From Pantoea rodasii (GTDB lineage: Bacteria > Pseudomonadota > Gammaproteobacteria > Enterobacterales > Enterobacteriaceae): a stretch of DNA of 64,000 bases. Shown piece by piece: positions 19,268 through 27,746 of the stretch. The DNA is taken from NCBI RefSeq assembly GCF_002095465.1, contig NZ_MLFP01000005.1, positions 124,001 through 188,000 on the forward strand. Reading direction: 5' to 3'. The position numbers and the translations under genes were made by a program. Under the pieces are notes generated by a model. It was not told the origin of the DNA. It ran no database searches and was given only the letters and a program-made list of their open reading frames with translations. The stretch's first letter is position 1. Each line of letters opens with the position of its first letter.

Positions 19268-20882
19268 GGTCGACCAGATAAAACGCTGGTCACCGGTCTG
19301 GATCGTACCTATTGTCACGCTACTCATCGGTGGCTGGATCCTGTTTTATCATTTCAGCCATCAAGGACCGGAAGTGACGTTGATCACTGAAAGTGCTGAA
19401 GGCATCGAGGCCGGAAAAACCACCATCAAAAGCCGTAGCGTCAATGTTGGCGTAGTCGAAAGCGCGGTGCTGACTGACGATCTGCATCATGTTGAGATCA
19501 AAGCACGTCTGAATTCTGGCATGGAAAAATTGCTGCACGGCGATAGCGTGTTCTGGGTGGTCAAACCGCAGATTGGTCGTGAAGGCATTACAGGTCTCGG
19601 CACCTTGCTGTCAGGCGCTTACATCGAACTGCAGCCGGGTGCCAAGGGCGATCAGCCGGAGCATTATCAGCTGCTGGACGCGCCGCCATTGGCCCCACCT
19701 GATGCCAAAGGCATTCGTATTACGCTCGACAGCAAAAAGGCCGGACAGCTAAATGCAGGCGATCCGGTGCTGTTCCGCGGCTATCGAGTGGGTACCGTTG
19801 AATCCAGCACCTTTGATACCGATAAGCGCATGATGACCTATCAGCTTTTTATCGCCGCACCTTACGACCGTCTGATTACCACCAATGTGCGTTTCTGGAA
19901 AGACAGCGGTATCGCCGTAGATATGTCTGCATCTGGCATGCGGGTGGAAATGGGCTCGCTGACCACGCTGTTTAGCGGTGGCGTGAGTTTTGATGTGCCA
20001 GATGGCGCAGATCTGGGGCAGATCGCCGAGAACAAAGCGGAATACCATCTGTTTGACGATCAGCGCAGTATTCAGGATTCGTTGTACACCGAGCATACCG
20101 ATTTCCTGCTGTTCTTTACCGATTCGATTCGCGGCTTGCAGGTCGGCGCACCGGTTGAGTTCCGCGGCATTCGTTTGGGTACCGTCTCGCAAGTGCCTTA
20201 CACCATTCCGGGTGTCAATCAGGCATTAAATAACGATTATCGGGTTCCGGTGCTGATTCGTATCGAACCGGATCGCTTCGTGAAACGACTGGGTGGCGAC
20301 TTCAACCTTGAGCAGCATCTGCAGGAAGGTAAGAAACGCGGTCTGCGTGCCACGTTGAAGACAGGCAATCTGCTGTCTGGGGCGCTGTATATCGATCTCG
20401 ATTTCTACGACAACGCGCCTGTGTTCAAAGGGCCAAACGAAGTCGCGGGGCTGGAAGTGATTCCAACCGTGAGTGGTGGTCTGAGTCAGATTCAACAGAA
20501 ACTGACCGCGGCACTGGATAAGATCAACGGCTTGCCACTGAATCCAATGATTACCGAGGCAACAGGGACCTTGAAAGAGAGCCAACGCACCATGCAGCAG
20601 TTGCAGAAAACGTTGGATAACCTCAATCACATCACGGCCAGCCCAGCGATGAAAACCCTGCCATCTGACATGCAGCAGACGCTCCGCGAATTGAATCGCA
20701 GTATGAAAGGACTGCAGCCGGGTTCACCTGCTTACAACAAACTGGTGGGCGATATGCAGCGACTCGATCAGGTACTGCGCGAATTGCAGCCAGTGCTGAA
20801 AACGCTGAATACCAAGAGTAACGCCTTGGTGTTTGAAGCTAAACCGGGCCAGGATCCCCAGCCAAAGAGGGCGAAACAGTGA
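19239..20882 (+). CDS. pqiB: PqiB, membrane-anchored MCE-domain protein
   Basis: A periplasm-spanning MCE protein that forms a hexameric tube for lipid transfer between the membranes. The 547-aa product has one N-terminal membrane anchor (VWIVPIVTLLIGGWILFYHF), three MCE repeats (for example GIEAGKTTIKSRSVNVG, LNAGDPVLFRGYRVG, LQVGAPVEFRGIRLG) and a C-terminal helical region. The start is TTG at 19239, with AAGGAG seven bases upstream; it lies inside the pqiA end. Confidence 0.94.
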   Translation: MTDNHHGTAEVDQIKRWSPVWIVPIVTLLIGGWILFYHFSHQGPEVTLITESAEGIEAGKTTIKSRSVNVGVVESAVLTDDLHHVEIKARLNSGMEKLLHGDSVFWVVKPQIGREGITGLGTLLSGAYIELQPGAKGDQPEHYQLLDAPPLAPPDAKGIRITLDSKKAGQLNAGDPVLFRGYRVGTVESSTFDTDKRMMTYQLFIAAPYDRLITTNVRFWKDSGIAVDMSASGMRVEMGSLTTLFSGGVSFDVPDGADLGQIAENKAEYHLFDDQRSIQDSLYTEHTDFLLFFTDSIRGLQVGAPVEFRGIRLGTVSQVPYTIPGVNQALNNDYRVPVLIRIEPDRFVKRLGGDFNLEQHLQEGKKRGLRATLKTGNLLSGALYIDLDFYDNAPVFKGPNEVAGLEVIPTVSGGLSQIQQKLTAALDKINGLPLNPMITEATGTLKESQRTMQQLQKTLDNLNHITASPAMKTLPSDMQQTLRELNRSMKGLQPGSPAYNKLVGDMQRLDQVLRELQPVLKTLNTKSNALVFEAKPGQDPQPKRAKQ

Positions 20883-21445
20883 AAAAAGGGCTGATTATCG
20901 GTGCGCTGCTCCTGCTGACGGGTTGCAGCAGCACAATTGAGAATACCTATTACCAGCTGCCAGCGGGCACCAATGTTGCTCGCGTCGACAGTGAATCGAG
21001 TGGCAATCAGCCGATGATTTGGGTTGAACAGGTTTCGGTGCCCGATTACATGGCGGGCAATGGTTTGGTGTATCAAACCAGCGATGTGAAATATGTGATT
21101 GCAGCCAATAATCTGTGGGCCAGCCCGTTGGATCAGCAATTGCAACAAACGCTGATCAGCAACCTCAGTAAAGCGCTGCCGGGACGGATTGTGGCGGGTG
21201 CTCCGCTGGGCGAGAGCCATGATACCTTGACGGTGAATGTGACGGGTTTTCAGGGACGTTATGATGGTCAGGTGGTCGTGAGCGGTGAATGGCTGCTGCA
21301 ACATCAAGGGCGCCTAATCAAACATGGCTTTAATCTGACCCTGCCACAAACCGAAGATGGCTACGATGCGCTGGTGCGCACTCTGGCTATCGGTTGGCAG
21401 CAAACGGCACAACAAATCGCAAAAAGTGTCATTTCGCTAAATTAA
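20879..21445 (+). CDS. pqiC: PqiC outer-membrane lipoprotein
   Basis: Lipoprotein of the Pqi complex, 188 aa, earlier called YmbA. The N-terminus KKGLIIGALLLLTGCSS is a lipoprotein signal peptide with lipobox LLTGC; the residue after Cys is Ser, fitting outer-membrane sorting. It starts with GTG at 20879, overlapping the pqiB stop (GTGA). It ends the operon before a strong terminator. Confidence 0.94.
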   Translation: MKKGLIIGALLLLTGCSSTIENTYYQLPAGTNVARVDSESSGNQPMIWVEQVSVPDYMAGNGLVYQTSDVKYVIAANNLWASPLDQQLQQTLISNLSKALPGRIVAGAPLGESHDTLTVNVTGFQGRYDGQVVVSGEWLLQHQGRLIKHGFNLTLPQTEDGYDALVRTLAIGWQQTAQQIAKSVISLN

Positions 21446-21469
21446 GATTTGTTCGATGCTTATGCTAAG

Positions 21470-21518
21470 TCCCTGATTTGCCGTTGTGTGACGGACATCA
21501 AATCAGGGGCTTTTTTTA
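21470..21518 (+). terminator. Rho-independent terminator of pqiABC
   Basis: Stem CCCTGATTTG (21471-21480) pairs with CAAATCAGGG (about 21499-21508), followed by GC and seven T. It lies 25 bp after the pqiC stop. Confidence 0.85.
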
Positions 21519-21606
21519 TCGTTTAATCAGCCAGATATACACGGAATTGACAATTATCGATGTCGTTTTAACGTCAAATTGATGACATTGGCGTGAATTT
21601 TGCGCA

Positions 21607-21635
21607 TTGACCTTTCTTCTGCTTGGGGTTAGAAC
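21607..21635 (+). promoter_or_regulatory. Candidate rmf promoter
   Basis: TTGACC (21607-21612) and TAGAAC (21630-21635) are separated by 17 bp, about 80 bp before the rmf start. Stringent/cAMP control known for E. coli rmf was not resolved here. Confidence 0.45.
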
Positions 21636-21714
21636 ATTACTGTGGTTGAACATTATATCGCCACTCTTTCTTTCCACCCAGAATCCACCAGACCTGAAAT
21701 GAGGGAATCGAGGC

Positions 21715-21882
21715 ATGAAGAGACAGAAGAGAGACCGCCTGGAACGAGCACATTCACGAGGCTATCAAGCCGGTATTACGGGCCGCTCAAAAGAGATATG
21801 CCCTTATCAAATGATCGATGCGCGGTCTTACTGGTTGGGAGGTTGGCGTCAAGCCATGGAGGACAGGTCGGCGGTGGCCTAG
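21715..21882 (+). CDS. rmf: Ribosome modulation factor
   Basis: Small basic protein that dimerises 70S ribosomes into inactive 100S particles in stationary phase. It encodes exactly 55 aa (MKRQKRDRLERAHSRGYQAG, then ITGRSKEICPYQ, ending MEDRSAVA), the same length as E. coli RMF and nearly identical in its first half. A GAGG sequence precedes the ATG. It lies between pqiC and fabA as in E. coli and is followed by its own terminator. Confidence 0.95.
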   Translation: MKRQKRDRLERAHSRGYQAGITGRSKEICPYQMIDARSYWLGGWRQAMEDRSAVA

Positions 21883-21911
21883 CACTGTCGGATGTCTATA
21901 AACGATGGAAG

Positions 21912-21942
21912 AAACCTCCGCTGCGCGCGGAGGTTTTCGTTT
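21912..21942 (+). terminator. Terminator between rmf and fabA
   Basis: A 10-bp perfect stem AAACCTCCGC (21912-21921) / GCGGAGGTTT (21927-21936) with loop TGCGC, followed by TCGTTT. A-rich 5' flank also allows termination of fabA from the other strand. Confidence 0.8.
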
Positions 21943-21947
21943 GGGGA

Positions 21948-22466
21948 TTAGAAAGCGGAGGTGTCTTTGAACAGACCGACTTTCAAATCTGTCGCGCTAT
22001 AAATCAGATTGCCATCGACAAAAACTTCACCGTCAGCCACGCCCATCACCAGTTTGCGGTTGATGACGCGTTTGAAGTGAATTTTATAGGTCACTTTCTT
22101 CGCGGTTGGCAGTACCTGGCCGGTAAATTTCACTTCACCCACGCCCAGTGCACGACCTTTACCTTCAGCGCCTAACCAACCGAGGTAAAAACCTACCAGC
22201 TGCCACATGGCGTCGAGGCCGAGGCAACCAGGCATTACCGGATCGCCTTTGAAGTGGCAGTCGAAGAACCACAGGTCAGGGCGGATATCCAGTTCGGCTT
22301 CCACATATCCTTTGTCAAATTTGCCACCGTCTTCGGTCATCATGACCACACGGTCCATCATCAACATATTGTCAGAGGGAAGCGGCGGGCCATTTTCGCC
22401 AAACAGTTCGCCGCGACCTGAGGCAACCAGGTCTTCTTTGCTATAGGATTCGCGTTTATCTACCAT
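21948..22466 (-). CDS. fabA: 3-hydroxydecanoyl-ACP dehydratase/isomerase
   Basis: Key enzyme of anaerobic-type unsaturated fatty acid synthesis: it dehydrates 3-hydroxydecanoyl-ACP and isomerises trans-2 to cis-3-decenoyl-ACP. The 172-aa product matches E. coli FabA. The catalytic histidine is in [12 protein letters not shown] and the catalytic aspartate in [12 protein letters not shown] FabR-type operator lies 39 bp upstream of the start. lonH is upstream on the same strand. Confidence 0.97.
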   Translation of the reverse strand: MVDKRESYSKEDLVASGRGELFGENGPPLPSDNMLMMDRVVMMTEDGGKFDKGYVEAELDIRPDLWFFDCHFKGDPVMPGCLGLDAMWQLVGFYLGWLGAEGKGRALGVGEVKFTGQVLPTAKKVTYKIHFKRVINRKLVMGVADGEVFVDGNLIYSATDLKVGLFKDTSAF

Positions 22467-22499
22467 GTTCTCAATATGCCTTCTTTTAGTGAAGCCCGA

Positions 22500-22522
22500 A
22501 TATTAGCGAACAGTTGTACGCT
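22500..22522 (-). promoter_or_regulatory. FabR-type operator and -10 box of fabA
   Basis: AGCGAACAGTTGTACGCT at 22505-22522 is a near-perfect palindrome that resembles the FabR operator pattern recalled from E. coli fabA and fabB. On the minus strand TAATAT (22505-22500) directly follows it and could be the -10 box, so a repressor here would block RNA polymerase. Further upstream (22538-22554) there is a TGG-N5-CCA sequence that could be a FadR activator site; that part is weaker. Confidence 0.55.
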
Positions 22523-22533
22523 GAGCAAATCAA

Positions 22534-24278
22534 TCAGCTGTGGTTGAACCAGTTGAGCCAACGGAATGGCCATGGACGATGACGGATTTCCTGCTGATTG
22601 AGCTGGGTAATGCGATCCTGAATCATCGTCAGTAGCGACTCACCGCTTTCGGTTTGCCACGCAATTCCCGTCAGCAAGGGCAAGGCTTCATCCACGCTTT
22701 CAATCGCCCAGATGTGGAACTGCTCCTGTTTTACCGCATCAACCACGGCTTCGCTCAGGCTTAAATGGCGCACGTTGCTGGCGGGCAGAATGACGCCTTG
22801 TTTCCCTGTCAGTTCGCGTGACTGGCAAATGTGGAAGAAGCCTTCGATTTTTTCATTCAAACCGCCGACCGGTTGCACATTTCCAAACTGATCCACTGAC
22901 CTGTCACGGCAATGTGTTGGCTTAAAGGCTGATTCGCCAATGCGCTGATGAGTGCGCACAGTTCGGCCAGCGAGGCGCTATCACCATCCACTTCGGAATA
23001 GGATTGCTCAAACACCAACGAGGCAGAGAAGGGCAGTTGCTGCTCCAGCTCCAGCTCGGCAATCAGATAGGCCTGCATAATCATCATGCCTTTCGCATGA
23101 ATGTTGCCGCCCAGTTCGGCTTTACGCTCAACATCGGTGAACTCGCCATCACCGGGATGGACCACACAGGTAATACGTGACGGCTCGCCCCATGGACGTG
23201 GATGGCCAGGGAATTCCACCACAGACAGACCATTGATCTGTCCCACCACTTCACCATCGGTTTCAATCATAATTTGATTGAGCAGAATTTCATCGCGCAT
23301 ACGATCGGCAAGATAGCTCTCGCGCCACTCGCGTGCTTCCAGCGCTTCTTTCAACGCTTCGGCATTGATATTGTCACCGTGCAGTGCGGTTTCCTGCAAT
23401 TGACGGCGTAACCAGCGTGGGCAGAGCGGCAGCGTGTCCTGGTCACCGGTGAAGCGGACGGCTTCTGTGATCAACAATGGCCAGAAATCGGCTTCAGGAT
23501 GCTCCAGACCGGCTTGTTCTGCCTGAGTGAGCGTCCACTGGCACCAAAAGGTCATATCCTCTTCATCGTTGATCTGTAGGTTCTCTTCGAACTCACTGTA
23601 GAGTGCCATTTCATGCACTTCTGCATCCAGCTCCTGGAAGCTGGCCAACGCATCACGTTCTCCGCACAAAATCAGACGCAGTTGCAGTGGAAGAGAAGGG
23701 ATCGCCACCGGTAGCGGCTGACGCTCGTCTTGCGAGTACCAGTCAAAGCGACCTTGTTCGATGCACTTACGCAGGCGCAGCCACAGCAGCGGCTGAGCCA
23801 GCAAGGTGCTGACTGAGAGGATTAACGTGCCACCATTGGCTTGATGAATCAGACCGGGTTCGGGTTGGATGCGATCTTTATATTGGCGAACGCAACCAAA
23901 CAGCTGTTCAGACTCAATCCAGTCGGCGAAGTGGACGCCGCCCTGGCTGGTGAACGGGCGATTAGCATCGCTGGGTGGCATCAGGCTGACGGTATCGCCC
24001 ATCACATGGTAGTCACCGCCGTACAGAACGCTCTCTTCTGGCTGGAAGCGCTGTGCAGCTTCTGCGATGCAGGCGAGATAATCGCTGTTTTCCTGACTGC
24101 GCAACAGCAGCAGAGGAAAGCCAAGAGTTTGATGATGCAAATGCGCCAGCGCATTCAGCAGACGCGGCTGAACCGCGGCAAGACTATCGCTATCTTCCAG
24201 TGAGACGTTTGAAAAAATGGATTGGTAGCGGATGCTATCCGGCTGCAGGGCTTGCCACGTAATTTGAGTGCTGGTCAA
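22534..24278 (-). pseudogene. lonH: Lon-like protease LonH (YcbZ), broken by a one-base frameshift
   Basis: Lon-type serine protease homologue without the usual N-terminal domain. The N-terminal ATPase-like part and the catalytic serine region (EVDGDSASLAELCALI) are in one frame, which ends in TGA at 22857. The remaining part, with the catalytic-lysine region GGLNEKIEGFF, continues one frame over to 22534. One extra base near 22899-22903 restores TGSVDQFGNVQPVGG and gives about 581 aa (E. coli 586). The TTG at 24278 is the likely start by alignment. As written, the catalytic Ser and Lys are on different frames, so no active protease is made. Confidence 0.88.
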
Positions 24279-24448
24279 AATATTCGCATTAGTCTTATTT
24301 AGGAAAAGCGCGATTATACAGGAATCGACCTGGTTAAGCACTGCGGAGTTCCAGCCCGAAATGTGATGACCGCAACATGTTTTTCCTTGCTGCATCCGGG
24401 AAAAAAGCTGTTATTCTTAGTTTGTTACGTGATCACGATGAGATTCCG

Positions 24449-24916
24449 ATGAAATACCAGCAACTCGAAAATCTTGAAAGTGGATGGAAGTGGAAATACC
24501 TGGTGAAAAAGCATCGGGAGGGTGAATTGATCACCCGTCATCTTGAACTTAGTGCTGCGCAGGTCGCAGTCGATTCATTGCTGGCAATGGAAAATAGCCC
24601 TGTGGAGGTGGCGGAATGGATTGCTCAGCATATTCATCCGGACCTCGAGAATCGCCTCAAGCAGACTATTCGTGCCCGGCGCAAGCGCCACTTCAATGCT
24701 GAACATCAGCATACGCGCAAGAAATCCATCGATTTGGAATATCTGGTGTGGCAACGACTGGCCGGATTAGCACAGCGCCGCAGCAATACGCTGTCAGAAA
24801 CCATTGTGCAGTTAATTGAAGATGCAGAGCGCAAAGAGAAGTATGCCAGCCAGATGTCGACCCTCAAGCAAGACTTGCAGGCGATTCTGGGGAAAGGTGG
24901 TTCGGAAAACGAGTAA
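24449..24916 (+). CDS. matP: Macrodomain Ter protein MatP
   Basis: DNA-binding organiser of the chromosome terminus; it binds 13-bp matS sites. The 155-aa product from the ATG at 24449 starts [25 protein letters not shown], almost identical to E. coli MatP, with the conserved block [20 protein letters not shown] and a ribbon-helix-helix plus C-terminal coiled coil. The open frame to 24377 is not conserved. Divergent from lonH, convergent with ompA. Confidence 0.96.
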   Translation: MKYQQLENLESGWKWKYLVKKHREGELITRHLELSAAQVAVDSLLAMENSPVEVAEWIAQHIHPDLENRLKQTIRARRKRHFNAEHQHTRKKSIDLEYLVWQRLAGLAQRRSNTLSETIVQLIEDAERKEKYASQMSTLKQDLQAILGKGGSENE

Positions 24917-24942
24917 CGTTATTTTTAGCTGTTTAAAGAGAT

Positions 24943-24972
24943 AAAAAAAACCCCGCCGAAGCGGGGTTTTTT
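24943..24972. terminator. Bidirectional terminator between matP and ompA
   Basis: CCCCGC (24951-24956), CGAA loop, GCGGGG (24961-24966), flanked by eight A and six T, so it works for both convergent genes. Confidence 0.9.
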
Positions 24973-24985
24973 ACTGCGTGATAAC

Positions 24986-26059
24986 TTAAGCCTGTGGCTG
25001 AGTTACAACGTCTTTGATACCTTTCACGTCGATTTCAACGCGACGGTCTGGCGCCAGGCAGTCGATCAGGGCATTACGGCCTTTCACGCTGTCACAGGTG
25101 TTGCCAGTAACTGGGTTAGATTTGCCCATACCGCGTGCAGAGATCTTGTTAGAAGGGATACCTTTAGATACCAGGTAATCCACTACAGACTGAGCACGTT
25201 TCTCAGACAGTTTCTGGTTGTACTGCTCTGAACCGATGCGGTCAGTGAAGCCCAGTACGACAACAGAACCGTCTTTAGGATCCATTGAGCTCAGCTGGCT
25301 GTACAGCTGATCCAGAGCCTGCTGGCCTTCTGGCTTCAGGGTCGCTTTGTTGAAGGTGAACAGTACGTCAGACTTCAGGGTGAAACGCTTGGTTTCAACA
25401 ACTGGCGCTGGAGCAGGTGCTGGAGCAACAACTGGTGCTGCTGCTTCATCCTGACCGAAACGGTAAGAAACGCCGACGCTCAGCATGCTGTTGTCTGGAC
25501 GCGCACCAACGGTACCTGCGTCACCGATGTTGTTAACCCACTGGTAGTCCAGGCGAGTTGCCCAGTTCTTGGTCAGTGCGTATTCAACACCAACAGCAGC
25601 CAGCGGAGAAACGCCGGTGTCATGGTTGCTGATACGGTCGCCAGTGTTCAGGTTAGCTTGCTTAGAGTCTGCACGCCATACCATGCCGCCCAGACGGGTG
25701 TACACGTCCAGATCGTCAGTGATTGGGTAGCTCAGTTTAGCTGCCAGCTGAACGCCCTGTGCTTTGAATGCGCCATTTACCTGGTCGCCTTTGTTAGGCA
25801 TACGGCCTAACCAGTCGTAACCCAGCTCGAAGCCCAGGTACGGGTTAGCCTGATAGCCCAGGAAAGCACCTGCGCCCAGCTGTGATTCGTGAGTAGGACC
25901 GTCGTTGTTCGCGTAACCGTTACCGTAGTAACCAGTATCGTGATACTGAGACCAGCCCAGTTTAGCACCGGTGTACCAGGTGTTATCTTTCGGTGCGGCC
26001 TGCGCTACGGTAGCGAAGCCAGCCAGTGCCACTGCAATTGCGATAGCTGTCTTTTTCAT
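24986..26059 (-). CDS. ompA: Outer-membrane porin OmpA
   Basis: Major outer-membrane protein anchoring the envelope to peptidoglycan. Signal peptide [21 protein letters not shown]; eight-strand beta-barrel up to about residue 190 ending in SVGVSYRFG; a Pro/Ala hinge ([13 protein letters not shown]); then the OmpA-C peptidoglycan-binding domain ([26 protein letters not shown]). The product is 357 aa, slightly longer than E. coli. It is preceded by a long leader. Confidence 0.97.
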   Translation of the reverse strand: MKKTAIAIAVALAGFATVAQAAPKDNTWYTGAKLGWSQYHDTGYYGNGYANNDGPTHESQLGAGAFLGYQANPYLGFELGYDWLGRMPNKGDQVNGAFKAQGVQLAAKLSYPITDDLDVYTRLGGMVWRADSKQANLNTGDRISNHDTGVSPLAAVGVEYALTKNWATRLDYQWVNNIGDAGTVGARPDNSMLSVGVSYRFGQDEAAAPVVAPAPAPAPVVETKRFTLKSDVLFTFNKATLKPEGQQALDQLYSQLSSMDPKDGSVVVLGFTDRIGSEQYNQKLSEKRAQSVVDYLVSKGIPSNKISARGMGKSNPVTGNTCDSVKGRNALIDCLAPDRRVEIDVKGIKDVVTQPQA

Positions 26060-26185
26060 TTTTGCGCCTCGTTATCATCCAAATAGGCAATGAGCAAAAA
26101 GGTTGCTCTTTGTGTTAATCCTTCGCCGGGTCTGAACGCTCGCTTTTGACTCTACCGAAAAAACGGAGGTTATTGAGCACCCTGG
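26060..26185 (-). promoter_or_regulatory. ompA 5' untranslated leader
   Basis: About 126 nt between the start codon and a likely transcription start near 26185 (minus-strand GCCAGGGTGCTC), as in the E. coli ompA leader. The conserved GATGATAACGAGGCGCAAAA before the ATG is the ribosome site and, in E. coli, the target of the MicA small RNA. AGCAACCTTTTTGCT near 26095-26109 can form a hairpin; such leader hairpins stabilise ompA mRNA in E. coli. Confidence 0.6.
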
Positions 26186-26407
26186 CGAGATAAAGTCTAC
26201 AACGAGATTGGAAAGTTACAAGTATGATGTGAGGCCAGTCAGTAAAAAACAGCGATTTATACACACATTTTAACAAATCACATGGCAAAATCTTCGCTTA
26301 CTGATTGAGAAAATACGGCTAAACCATTGTCAAAGCTGGCGGTGTAAGAATCAGTGGCTTAGCAGCATCCAGTAGAAAAAAAAGCGTGAGAAAATTCCTG
26401 GTTTTAC
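26186..26407. other. Intergenic region between ompA leader and sulA
   Basis: About 220 bp holding the ompA promoter and the 3' end of the sulA transcript. It is AT-rich with no convincing gene and no clear T-run hairpin for sulA. Confidence 0.4.
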
Positions 26408-26899
26408 TTAATGAAACAAATCTGACGGAATTTTTGACGAGTTTGGTTGTCTGGACAAGACGCGATCATGACCTTGAGGACGCATAATCAAACCCAACGC
26501 CTCACCTTCCGCCGCTGCCAATTCAAGTTCAAAACGCTCTTCATCATTCAATTCATACGGAATCCAGGCCAATACGACACTGTAATTTCCAGTGCGCAGC
26601 GCTTTGACCATACTTTCCACCGTACTGAGTCGTTCAGACTCGTTGATATGCATACTTTTCTCTAGCGGCAAACCTGACTGCTGCATCCAGCTACGATTAA
26701 TCTTGTGTGCCGGTGTTAACCACAACTGCCAGCGAGATTGCTCACTGAGCTGCTTTAAGACTGGCAAGAGCAGCAACTGCATCATACCGGGTTGTTCGCT
26801 GTAACGCAGTTCAGTAATTCCACCCAGAGAAGGCTGCGTCAAGCTTGAAGAAGCAAAACGTTGAGAACGATCAGCAAGGCCAGAGAATTGAGTACGCAT
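26408..26899 (-). CDS. sulA: SOS cell division inhibitor SulA
   Basis: Binds FtsZ and blocks septation during DNA damage; a Lon substrate. The 163-aa product contains the family core LLLLPVLKQLSEQSRWQLWL and VESMVKALRTGNYSVVLAW, ending DLFH like E. coli (NLYH). The N-terminal 30 residues are divergent, as usual. A LexA box is positioned 23 bp upstream of the start. Confidence 0.95.
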   Translation of the reverse strand: MRTQFSGLADRSQRFASSSLTQPSLGGITELRYSEQPGMMQLLLLPVLKQLSEQSRWQLWLTPAHKINRSWMQQSGLPLEKSMHINESERLSTVESMVKALRTGNYSVVLAWIPYELNDEERFELELAAAEGEALGLIMRPQGHDRVLSRQPNSSKIPSDLFH

Positions 26900-26921
26900 A
26901 ATTTAATCACTCAGTAATGAA

Positions 26922-26937
26922 CTGTATGAATATACAG
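26922..26937 (-). promoter_or_regulatory. LexA (SOS) box of sulA
   Basis: CTGTATGAATATACAG fits the CTGT-N8-ACAG consensus exactly with an AT-rich core, directly before sulA. It implies DNA-damage induction. Confidence 0.92.
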
Positions 26938-27120
26938 TAATGTCTTCCTGGATAAAGATCAACCTCATTTTCTGAAAACACCTCGCAAATTGTGCACAAC
27001 GTATCCACTAAACGCTTTTATTCATTGAACAGCTAATAGGTTTTTTCTATCTTCTAACCAGATGAAAATCCAGGGTTTTAAGGAGTTTTCTCGGATGAGA
27101 ATTCACGGAAAGGAGCTGTA

Positions 27121-27744
27121 ATGAAAACCAACAATCCGCTAGTTAAACAATCAAAAGCGCAGTTAGCGCCGTTAGGAAAGATCGAGTCTCGTACGCAATT
27201 TGGAGGCTACGCACTCACAGTAGAAAAGGTGATTTTTGCCTACATCAATGAAGACGCGCTCTACCTGCGCGCCAGTGAAGCGCTGCAGGTTTACCACACT
27301 CAACGCACCCTCGAGCCGCTGGTGTATCGCAAACGCGGCATGCCTGTGCAGCTCAATTACTTCAAGGTGGATGACACGTTGTGGCAGGACTCAGAGCAGC
27401 TTTTGCAGCTTTCTGCCAGTGCGTTGCGCGCCGCTCAACAAGAATTGGCCACCCGCTCAGTGACGCTACGTTTAAAAGATTTGCCTAATCTCAGCCTGCG
27501 TATGGAGATGATGCTACATAAGGTCGGGATCAGTTCAGTGCGGTTGTTGTATGAAATGGGGTCGCGTCAAAGCTGGCTCAAACTGCGTGCGGTTAATAAA
27601 CACATCGGTTTGAAAACTTTAATGGCGCTGGAAGGGGCGATCTCCGGGCATCATCAGGCGGCATTGCCAACGGCGATCAGGGAAGAGCTTTATGCGTGGT
27701 ATGTAAAGACGCTCCACCGCACAAACACGGTGGAGCAGGCTTAA
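27121..27744 (+). CDS. tfoX: TfoX/Sxy competence regulator
   Basis: CRP coactivator that directs CRP to CRP-S sites of competence genes. The 207-aa product has the N-terminal TfoX domain (TQFGGYALTVEKVIFAYINEDALYLRA) and the C-terminal helical TfoX domain (LKDLPNLSLRMEMMLHKVGI). AAAGGAG precedes the ATG by six bases. It is divergent from sulA and convergent with yccS, as in E. coli. Confidence 0.93.
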   Translation: MKTNNPLVKQSKAQLAPLGKIESRTQFGGYALTVEKVIFAYINEDALYLRASEALQVYHTQRTLEPLVYRKRGMPVQLNYFKVDDTLWQDSEQLLQLSASALRAAQQELATRSVTLRLKDLPNLSLRMEMMLHKVGISSVRLLYEMGSRQSWLKLRAVNKHIGLKTLMALEGAISGHHQAALPTAIREELYAWYVKTLHRTNTVEQA

Positions 27745-27746
27745 CG

